This document shows positions 57,370 through 64,000 of a DNA stretch of 64,000 nt, piece by piece. Both the position numbers and the translations under genes were made by a program. The DNA is taken from assembly GCA_026552855.1 (NCBI GenBank), contig JAPMTX010000135.1, positions 1-64,000 of the forward strand. Reading direction: 5' to 3'. The notes under the pieces are model-generated. The model saw only the letters and a list, made by a program, of their open reading frames with translations. It made no database searches and had not been told where the DNA came from. Every line of letters begins with the position of its first letter. Position 1 is the first letter of the stretch. This stretch comes from Candidatus Methanoperedens sp. (GTDB lineage Archaea; Halobacteriota; Methanosarcinia; Methanosarcinales; Methanoperedenaceae).

Positions 57370-58380
57370 TCACGGGGCAAAACCCGGCATCCAGAGACCC
57401 GTTTTCTCATCAAGCCCGAACATCAGGTTCATGTTCTGGATAGCCTGACCGGATGCGCCTTTTACAAGATTGTCAATAGCTGATATTATAACTATCCTGT
57501 TGCTGCCTTTTTCGACCTCAAAACCTATATCGCAGAAATTGGAGCCGCGCACGCTGTACAGCATGGGTATCCCTTTGACCAGTCTGATAAATGGTTTGTC
57601 CCCGTAGAAATTACCGTATATCTCACCGATTTCTTCTTCGCTCAGTTCCTCTTTAACAAATATATGTGCCGTAGTCAGAATCCCGCGCACGCTCGGAATG
57701 ACGTGGGGTGTGAAGCTTATCTTTTTCAGATCCGGGTCAAGCCGCGAAAGCTCTTGCGCGATCTCGGCGCGGTGGCGGTGGGACGTAAGTTTGTAAGCCT
57801 GTATGTTCTCAGCCATATTTGGATAATGCGAAACCCCGGTCGGCTCTGCGCCCGCGCCTGAGATGCCGCTTTTAGAATCAAAAACAGCAAGCTCGATAAG
57901 TCCTGCCGAAGCCAGCGGCGCAGCAGCCAGCGAGGCTCCCGTGGGATAGCAGCCCGGGTTTGCAACGAATGACTGCTCCCTTACTTCGGGATGCAGCTCA
58001 GGAATTCCGTATACCGCTTCCCTCGGGTCCGTGTGCTTTATTTTATAAACTTTCTCGAAAACCTCTGTCCTCAGGCGGTAGTCTGCGCTGAAGTCTATGA
58101 TCTTCACGCCTGCATCAAGGAGAGATGGCACGACCTGCATCGCAGTGCCGTGGGGTACGGCTGTGAAAACGACATCAGAGCGCGAGGCGACTTCTTCTGC
58201 GCTCAGGTCTTCGAAACTTAAATCGTATATCCTGCGAAGATGGGTATGGGTATCGCCGACCTGCTGCCCTTTCCTGCTGCGCGAAGTGACTGCGACCACA
58301 TGCGCTTCAGGGTGCCCTGCAAGCAGGCGCATCAGCTCTCCGCCGGTATATCCTGAACCTCCGATGATTCCAATGTCCAT
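57370..58380 (-). CDS. argC: N-acetyl-gamma-glutamyl-phosphate reductase
   Basis: 336 residues. NADP site IGIIGGSGYTGGELMRLL and catalytic Cys in VANPGCYPTGA, with HVIPSVRGIL. Third step of arginine synthesis. Confidence 0.96.
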   Translation of the reverse strand: MDIGIIGGSGYTGGELMRLLAGHPEAHVVAVTSRSRKGQQVGDTHTHLRRIYDLSFEDLSAEEVASRSDVVFTAVPHGTAMQVVPSLLDAGVKIIDFSADYRLRTEVFEKVYKIKHTDPREAVYGIPELHPEVREQSFVANPGCYPTGASLAAAPLASAGLIELAVFDSKSGISGAGAEPTGVSHYPNMAENIQAYKLTSHRHRAEIAQELSRLDPDLKKISFTPHVIPSVRGILTTAHIFVKEELSEEEIGEIYGNFYGDKPFIRLVKGIPMLYSVRGSNFCDIGFEVEKGSNRIVIISAIDNLVKGASGQAIQNMNLMFGLDEKTGLWMPGFAP

Positions 58381-58387
58381 GCTCTCC

Positions 58388-58825
58388 CTACATGTGCGGA
58401 TTTATTATGATACTTTCGTTTCCAGTGAGTTCATTGCATTCTCTGGTGATATTGTCCCTGAAATCCGCTTTAGAAAAGAAAAGGTGCGCTGGGCAGCCAC
58501 AGTCCGTGCACCCGAACCCTTCGATTCCTTCTGAGAATTGTCCCAGCACTCTTGCCACTTTGCATTCAAGCGCTTCTTCTGTCGGCATAAGTATAGCACA
58601 AGCCACCTCAGAGCGGGGCAGCAGATGATCGATATGCCATTTCCTTGTACGATTTATGCCTGAAGCAACATTGAAATGCCGTGTTACGCGCTTGAACCCT
58701 CCTGCCCCAAGGGCTGAACCGACGTAAGCATAGAACCCTTTCTTAAGGTGAAGTTCCCCAAAGCTACCTGTATGAATGTTTGTATCATTATCCAGCCTCA
58801 GGATTAAAACGTAGACTCCCTTCAT
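58388..58825 (-). CDS. DUF123 (Uri, GIY-YIG-like) protein
   Basis: 145 residues. GVYVLILRLDNDTNIHTGSFG, FYAYVGSALGAGG and KWHIDHLL are DUF123 motifs. In archaea it is often fused to endonuclease III. Metal-binding FGCTDCGCPAHLF. ATGA overlap with the hydrolase gene. Confidence 0.85.
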   Translation of the reverse strand: MKGVYVLILRLDNDTNIHTGSFGELHLKKGFYAYVGSALGAGGFKRVTRHFNVASGINRTRKWHIDHLLPRSEVACAILMPTEEALECKVARVLGQFSEGIEGFGCTDCGCPAHLFFSKADFRDNITRECNELTGNESIIINPHM

Positions 58826-59835
58826 GTTTGATTGATCTTGTATATCCTTACTGCGTTCTCCTTTTCAATATTCTTTAGAACCTCAGGGGGTAGCTGTTTT
58901 AGAAACGTCCTGTGGTCTTTGATACGGTTGAATTCATCCTCTTTCTCACCGGGTTTGATATCGCTTCCTACCATAAATCGGTCAGGGAAATCCCGGAACA
59001 GTGTCATCCATTCAGGCATGATCTTATCATTCTCATCAAGTATCCTGACCGCTATTCTCTCAGCAGTTTTAGGCTTCCTTATCTTGACGGCTGAGTACAG
59101 GTTGGGATGTTTCTCCATCATCTGTCTCATCAACTGCGGTGTGGTTTTACCGGTATTGGATCTGCCTGCGTGCTCCCAGATTATTTTCGTGTTCTTATTG
59201 TGGTCCAGGAGTTTCTCAAGACCTGCCACGGACTCGTCCTCAGATTCCATGTGTATGTCAATGGGCACGTCATATTTTGCCGCGATATCGCTCATAATGA
59301 GCATCCACGGATGGTCGCCCGGGACTGTTATCTCAGTTCCGTCCTCGGCGGCGTAATGCCGCAGCGCCACCTCCCCGAAACCTCCGTATTTTCGTGATTT
59401 CATCGCCTCGTCGAGCAGTGAAGAGAATTTTTCCTCATCTGCTTTAGTATAATTTCCTTTAGCTGCGACAGAGTATAACATGAAGAGAGCCTCGCCGCCG
59501 TATAACGCGATGAACCTGTCTGGATATTTTTCTGCCGCATCCGGGATTCCGAATTCAGACTGGGGTTTCCCGTTGTAGATATCGGTTGGCGATTCCATTA
59601 TGACCATTCTGTCTATGCCTTCTTTATCCATGTTCTGGATTATCTGGTCAATAGGCATACCATTTGGTGTTATATGGGTATGAACGTCGATATATCTGCC
59701 CTCGAATTTGATCGTAGGTGTCGTAATGGCTGGTGATGCTGTTGGCTGTTGAGCATTCAGAGCTGGACTTACGCATCCTGCGATTAAACTTACAAACGAG
59801 ATTGATAACAAAACAATTGCATGGTTTTTTTGCAT
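58822..59835 (-). CDS. Lipoprotein amidohydrolase (TIM barrel)
   Basis: 337 residues from ATG 59835 (AAGGTG upstream). Lipobox LIAGC at ~20-24, then metal motif DVHTHITP, EVALRHY, DIHMESED and the distal VGSDIKPGE. It is an exported, lipid-anchored metal-dependent hydrolase; substrate unknown. Confidence 0.85.
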   Translation of the reverse strand: MQKNHAIVLLSISFVSLIAGCVSPALNAQQPTASPAITTPTIKFEGRYIDVHTHITPNGMPIDQIIQNMDKEGIDRMVIMESPTDIYNGKPQSEFGIPDAAEKYPDRFIALYGGEALFMLYSVAAKGNYTKADEEKFSSLLDEAMKSRKYGGFGEVALRHYAAEDGTEITVPGDHPWMLIMSDIAAKYDVPIDIHMESEDESVAGLEKLLDHNKNTKIIWEHAGRSNTGKTTPQLMRQMMEKHPNLYSAVKIRKPKTAERIAVRILDENDKIMPEWMTLFRDFPDRFMVGSDIKPGEKEDEFNRIKDHRTFLKQLPPEVLKNIEKENAVRIYKINQT

Positions 59836-60066
59836 CTCATACACCTTTTATCCAGATGGATATCTGATGATTGTAACAACACTTCAATATTTAATAATGT
59901 TATGGGAATGCAATCGTGCAAACTACAGACCCCGACAGTACAGGTTTTACTAATTATGCCTGTGCGGTTTGTTTGAATGTACCAATTTCGCTGCTGTGCT
60001 TTGCGCTTTTTGCGAACCTTGCGGAGCCCCGGTTAAATCAGTTCAAGGTCTTAGCAAATCAAAATC

Positions 60067-60369
60067 CTATGTAATAACCAGATTATACACTTCTGGAATA
60101 AACTGAAACTCTCCATTTCTCAGCTTTCTGATTATCTCTTGATGCCCATGTTTTGCTTCTTCCTCTGTATAGTAATGTTGAATAAAACCCGCTTTCAGCC
60201 TGGAATGAAGTTCAATTCCTCCGTTAATCTGTGTCGCATATCTGAATGGTCCGTGTGTTCTTGATAACTCATTAGTAAATACGGAAAGCTCGATTTTTCC
60301 GAACTCTATAGTTCTGAGGGGGACCTTTGAGGAAAGATGCAGTCCTGATTTTGCAATTTGCTGATACAT
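60067..60369 (-). CDS. Hypothetical protein
   Basis: 100 residues, no membrane helix or known motif. It begins MYQQIAKSGLHLSSKVPLRT, with KAGFIQHYYTEEEAKHGHQE in the C-terminal half. The 222 bp upstream of the hydrolase gene and the rest of this area hold no other gene; the stretch 59990-60040 has a TTTGCGCTTTTTGCGAACC motif like other intergenic repeats. Confidence 0.5.
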   Translation of the reverse strand: MYQQIAKSGLHLSSKVPLRTIEFGKIELSVFTNELSRTHGPFRYATQINGGIELHSRLKAGFIQHYYTEEEAKHGHQEIIRKLRNGEFQFIPEVYNLVIT

Positions 60370-60502
60370 ATTTTTACTTAATTTTCTGTAGTAACTTATA
60401 AAACCACGGCGAGCGGGGTGAAAGTATTCGCATGTTCCATCACAAAATCACAAATTGAACACCAAAGCTTTATGTAATAAGCGTCATCTGTAACGCTGTT
60501 CT

Positions 60503-60587
60503 GCGGAGGTAGCCCAGCCCGGTCAAAGGCGCAGGATTTAGAGTCCTGTCTCGCAGGAGTTCGTGGGTTCAAATCCCATCCTCCGCA
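60503..60587 (+). tRNA. tRNA-Leu (UAG)
   Basis: 85 nt. Acceptor GCGGAGG pairs with CCTCCGC, discriminator A. Anticodon arm CAGGA-TTTAGAG-TCCTG with anticodon TAG at 60539-60541. A long variable arm marks class II. No intron, no CCA encoded. Confidence 0.95.
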
Positions 60588-60648
60588 TTATAAAACCAAA
60601 ACATTTAAAACATATAAGAACCCTATTTAACACAGGTGATACTATCCA

Positions 60649-61251
60649 ATGAACGACAAAGAGACGAAGGTACCCATTTATATTGCAATCATAGTAGCTC
60701 TTATTCTTGTTGGTGCTGCTGGCTACTATGTTCTTGGGAAACCATCCCCGACAGCTAAGCCCGATGATGTGAAAAAAACCCCTATCCCAGCCCAGAAAGA
60801 GACGCCCGCAGCCACGGCGGCTACAACATCATCAGCAGCTTTGACCCCTGGTGCGGCGCAGGTGAAAGCGGTTGAAACGATAAAATGCGAACTATGCCAC
60901 AAAGACCCTGACCCCAAAGATCTGGCCCCTCATGTCAATGGTGGAAAACTCTGTATGAACTGCCATGGCAGCCAGGTTCACAATATTCATATCGGGTCGG
61001 GTACAGTCAATCTTAACTGCGATACATGCCACGGATTCCCGCCGAAGATCCCCACTGTGGAGAAAGGAGAAGGTCCGGGTCATTATTCAGTTTGCGAACA
61101 GTGCCATGCACCGCCGCCTGACAACACTAAACCCAGCAATGGCAATCTGATATTGATACATCTGTCAAGAGGCAAATACTGTACGAACTGCCATGGTACT
61201 GATATCGGTGAAATCCATAAGTTAGCGCTTGCGAACACAAGTAAGAAATAA
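60649..61251 (+). CDS. Membrane-anchored five-haem c-type cytochrome
   Basis: 200 residues. One N-terminal helix (YIAIIVALILVGAAGYYVL), a Pro/Thr/Ala linker, then five CxxCH sites: CELCH, CMNCH, CDTCH, CEQCH, CTNCH. Extracytoplasmic electron carrier. Multihaem cytochromes in archaea are typical of ANME and their relatives. GGTGATACTATCC precedes the ATG. Confidence 0.92.
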   Translation: MNDKETKVPIYIAIIVALILVGAAGYYVLGKPSPTAKPDDVKKTPIPAQKETPAATAATTSSAALTPGAAQVKAVETIKCELCHKDPDPKDLAPHVNGGKLCMNCHGSQVHNIHIGSGTVNLNCDTCHGFPPKIPTVEKGEGPGHYSVCEQCHAPPPDNTKPSNGNLILIHLSRGKYCTNCHGTDIGEIHKLALANTSKK

Positions 61252-61270
61252 AAGGGTTTTCCCTTTTATT
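61247..61270 (+). terminator. Hairpin at the cytochrome stop
   Basis: AATAAAAGGG-TTTT-CCCTTTTATT, a 10-bp stem overlapping the stop codon and followed by T-rich DNA. Confidence 0.6.
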
Positions 61271-61304
61271 TTCCTTTTTATTTTTATCGTCATGGACGAA
61301 AGAC

Positions 61305-62987
61305 TTGACCCCCTTTGAAAAATTCGTAGGTGTATGCAAAAGGATCGAGGGGATATCAGGTTCTCTTGAGATCACATCTATTGTTGCTCAATTTTTTAGG
61401 GAAGTTGATGATGCCGAGCTTGGTATTGCAACTTATTTCATCATGGGAAAGGTGTTCCCGGTCTGGGCTGAGCTTGAGCTCGGGATAGGTCCCAACCTTC
61501 TTTATTCGGCAATATCAAAAACATCCTCACTCCCCGTCAGACGCGTAGAAGAACTGGTCAAAGAGACAGGAGATGTGGGTTATGCAGCCGAAAAAGCGAT
61601 CGCATCAGGTAAAAGCCATCTGAATTTCTTCTCTGCGGAGGAGCTTTCGATCCGCGATGTGTACGCGAGATTTGAGAAGATCGCAAGACTAACAGGCAAG
61701 GGCTCCCAGGATGCAAAAATAAAGAACCTTCAGTACCTCTTCAGCGCTGCAAAGCCTGAGGAGACCGTGTACATCGCCCGCCTGGCGGTCGAGGAAATGC
61801 GTATAGGAGTGGGAGAAGGAATAGTAAGGGATGCCATCGCTGACGCTTTTAACGTGCCCTCCGACCTTGTCGAACGCGGATACATGCTTACGAACGACTT
61901 CGGCATTGTCGCATCGACTGCGAAAAAAGACGGGACGCCAGGTCTTGAGAAGCTCGGCACCGTGCTTGGGAGACCGCTTAAGATGATGCTGGCGCAGGTC
62001 GCAGAGGGCATCGGAGAGGCTATAGAAGAGATGGGCACAGTCGCAGTCGAGTGGAAATTCGACGGTGCGCGTGTCCAGATACACAGGGACGGCGACCACA
62101 TCATAATCTATTCTCGCAGGCTTGAGAGTGTAACCCCTTCGCTGCCAGATATTGTAAGATCCATAAAATCAAATGTTAAAGCAAATGCTATTATTCTCGA
62201 CGGGGAGGTCGTGGCTCTTGGTAAAGACAAAAGACCGATGGCATTCCAGGAGATACTCAGGCGCTTCAGGCGAAAGTACGATGTCTCTGCTACAGCCCTT
62301 GAGATCCCTCTGTACCTTAACCTTTTTGATATCCTGTACCTGGATGGCAAAAGCCTCATCGATATGCCGCTGGCTGAGCGCCGGAAATTACTTGAGGAAG
62401 TATGTGACAGCGGCATAGTGGCAAAGCAGACAGTTACGGGCGAAGCCGGGGTTGTGGAAGCCATCTATAAAGATGCGCTTGCTGCGGGGCATGAAGGTGT
62501 CATGTTAAAAAATCCTGTCTCACTCTACATGCCCGGAAAGAGGGGAAAAAACTGGCTGAAGCTAAAACCCATAATGGAAACGCTTGATCTTGTAGTAATA
62601 GGAGGAGAATGGGGAGAAGGAAGAAGAGCGAACCTTATCGGTTCCTATTTACTTGCATGCCGCGATCCTGATTCTGAAAAGCTTCTCACCATCGGCAGGG
62701 TAGCTACAGGTATAACTGATGAACAGCTTGGCGAGCTGACCGGTTTGTTCGGAGAACTTATAATCTCAGAAAGCGGTATCCACGTTGATTTTGAGCCTAA
62801 GGTAGTCTTTGAAGTGGCTTTTGAGGAAATACAGAAAAGCCCGAACTATGATTCCGGGTACGCCCTGCGTTTTCCCAGGCTCGTCAACGTGAGAAGCGAC
62901 AAATCGGTAGAGGATGCAGATTCCATCGAAAAGGTCGAACAGCTTTATATCAGACAGAAAGGGAAGGAAAACTTTAAACCTGAATAA
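61305..62987 (+). CDS. lig: ATP-dependent DNA ligase
   Basis: 560 residues, TTG start. N-terminal helical DNA-binding domain; active-site KxDG in VEWKFDGARVQIHRDG; ILDGEVVAL, FDILYLDGKSL and the OB-fold end KRGKNWLKLKPI. Seals nicks in replication. Ends 48 bp before the decarboxylase. Confidence 0.96.
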   Translation: MTPFEKFVGVCKRIEGISGSLEITSIVAQFFREVDDAELGIATYFIMGKVFPVWAELELGIGPNLLYSAISKTSSLPVRRVEELVKETGDVGYAAEKAIASGKSHLNFFSAEELSIRDVYARFEKIARLTGKGSQDAKIKNLQYLFSAAKPEETVYIARLAVEEMRIGVGEGIVRDAIADAFNVPSDLVERGYMLTNDFGIVASTAKKDGTPGLEKLGTVLGRPLKMMLAQVAEGIGEAIEEMGTVAVEWKFDGARVQIHRDGDHIIIYSRRLESVTPSLPDIVRSIKSNVKANAIILDGEVVALGKDKRPMAFQEILRRFRRKYDVSATALEIPLYLNLFDILYLDGKSLIDMPLAERRKLLEEVCDSGIVAKQTVTGEAGVVEAIYKDALAAGHEGVMLKNPVSLYMPGKRGKNWLKLKPIMETLDLVVIGGEWGEGRRANLIGSYLLACRDPDSEKLLTIGRVATGITDEQLGELTGLFGELIISESGIHVDFEPKVVFEVAFEEIQKSPNYDSGYALRFPRLVNVRSDKSVEDADSIEKVEQLYIRQKGKENFKPE

Positions 62988-63035
62988 GTACTTCTTAATA
63001 AAATACGCAGTATCTACGGACGTGATATGCACTAA

Positions 63036-64000
63036 ATGTGGAAAATTGAGGATGCTATTGACCTGTACGGAATAGAGCGATGGGGCAATGGATATTTCAC
63101 TTTTAATAAAAACGGAAATTTATGCATCAGACCTACGAAGAAAGATGCACAGACCATCGATCTAAAAAACGTCATCGACCAGATCAGTACCAAGAAGATA
63201 AAATTCCCGATACTGTTCAGGTTCCCGCAGGTACTTGAGGGACAGATAAAGGAATTGAACGCCGCGTTTTCAAATTCCATCTCCGAATTTATGTATAACA
63301 ACACCTACCAGGGCGCCTTCCCGATGAAGGTGAACCAGAGAAGGGAAGTGATAGAGGAGATAGTTAAGACGGGCAAAAAATACAATCTTGGTCTGGAGGT
63401 CGGGACAAAAGCAGAGTTACTGGCTGCGCTCTCCTTTGAGCTTGGCTCTGAGTCGCTGCTAATATGCAACGGCTTCAAGGATGACGAATACCTCAGCCTT
63501 GCATTGAACGCCGTGAAGCTGAAGAACAAGGTCATTATCGTCATCGACGAGTACAGCGAAACTACGCGGCTGCTTGAGATCTCAAGAAAAATGGGGATAA
63601 AGCCGCTTATCGGCATCAGGGCTAAACTGTACTCCAAAGGCAGCGGGAAGTGGGCTGAATCAGGCGGAGAGTCCTCAAAATTCGGTCTCACGACTGCTGA
63701 GATGCTGGATTGCATCAGGACGATCGTCGAGTACGAGATGCTCGAGCAACTGCAGATGCTGCACTTTCACATAGGTTCGCAGATAACTGAGATCCGAAGG
63801 ATACAGAAAGCAGTCAAAGAGGCTGCAAGGGTATACGCCAAGATAAAAAAGATGCATGTGAACATCAAGTACTTCAATATCGGTGGCGGTCTCGGTATAG
63901 ATTACGACGGCAGCAAGACCTCTTCGGATGCCAGTGCAAATTATACGATGCAGGAGTATGCGAACAACGTGGTGTACTCTCTCAAGGAGGTATGCGACGA
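63036..64000 (+). CDS. speA: Biosynthetic arginine decarboxylase, PLP type (partial)
   Basis: ATG 63036, cut by the window end after ~321 codons. PLP lysine in YQGAFPMKVNQRREV, with LFRFPQVLEGQI before it, LHFHIGSQI and NIGGGLGIDYDGS. It makes agmatine for polyamine and archaeosine/agmatidine pathways. Archaea often use the pyruvoyl type instead. Confidence 0.92.
   Translation, partial: MWKIEDAIDLYGIERWGNGYFTFNKNGNLCIRPTKKDAQTIDLKNVIDQISTKKIKFPILFRFPQVLEGQIKELNAAFSNSISEFMYNNTYQGAFPMKVNQRREVIEEIVKTGKKYNLGLEVGTKAELLAALSFELGSESLLICNGFKDDEYLSLALNAVKLKNKVIIVIDEYSETTRLLEISRKMGIKPLIGIRAKLYSKGSGKWAESGGESSKFGLTTAEMLDCIRTIVEYEMLEQLQMLHFHIGSQITEIRRIQKAVKEAARVYAKIKKMHVNIKYFNIGGGLGIDYDGSKTSSDASANYTMQEYANNVVYSLKEVCD

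Overview
This window is chromosomal DNA of a euryarchaeon, most likely a member of the Methanosarcinales and possibly close to the ANME-2/Methanoperedens group. This is inferred from its gene content. It has a two-domain (DUF1608-type) S-layer protein with a C-terminal anchor, a redox-sensing V4R regulator of the MsvR type with its probable own operator, and archaeal rpl18a-pfdA-ftsY. It also has an Hps-RraA fusion, a PEF-CTERM surface protein, a five-haem c-type cytochrome, and archaeal GGTGAT-type ribosome binding sites. Two features are unusual for an archaeon: bacterial-type RuvA, RuvB and RuvC are all present, and several small intergenic inverted-repeat elements are scattered through the window.

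Layout. Positions 200-7050 hold a KAP-type P-loop NTPase with pentapeptide repeats and a very large multi-membrane surface-glycan protein, both on the minus strand. Positions 7240-13300 hold a frameshifted remnant, a 1.48-kaa secreted heparinase-like protein with a duplicated C-terminal domain, and a cupredoxin-fold protein without copper ligands. Positions 13400-17200 carry a ferritin-like protein, CBS-ParB and HTH-CBS regulators, and the Hps-RraA enzyme, whose start codon appears to be ATC. Positions 17300-21665 encode a secreted matrixin protease, its partner, and the S-layer protein. Positions 21600-28400 carry ruvB, ruvA, a GNAT with a tiny upstream partner gene (toxin-antitoxin-like), ruvC, NAD kinase, an inositol monophosphatase-type phosphatase, an acylphosphatase fused to a coiled coil, and a degenerate EF-Tu/SelB-like GTPase.

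Positions 28690-29400 are an MNT-HEPN pair with a shortened HEPN. Positions 30800-42760 are a surface polysaccharide or glycoconjugate locus. One arm runs leftward (DegT aminotransferase, hexapeptide acyltransferase, MraY-like transferase) and the other rightward (PIG-L deacetylase, two polysaccharide deacetylases, two FemAB-like ligases, DUF354, acyltransferase, flippase). A PEF-CTERM protein lies between them. Positions 42800-48520 are a small defence island: membrane protein, SIR2-domain protein and nSTAND NTPase with about 18 TPRs in one operon, next to a PIN toxin/antitoxin pair.

Positions 48600-64000 are mostly housekeeping: trpCBA behind a helically phased GTAC operator, a DUF429 protein, rpl18a-pfdA-ftsY, the msvR-like gene, argC-CBS-argJ with a DUF123 protein and an amidohydrolase lipoprotein, tRNA-Leu(UAG), the multihaem cytochrome, ATP-dependent DNA ligase, and an arginine decarboxylase cut by the window end.

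The strongest candidate for an undescribed system is the three-gene TM/SIR2/nSTAND-TPR operon, whose sensor array is visibly growing by duplication of four-TPR blocks. Next are the 48-residue/GNAT pair and the KAP NTPase carrying copies of an unrecognised module.
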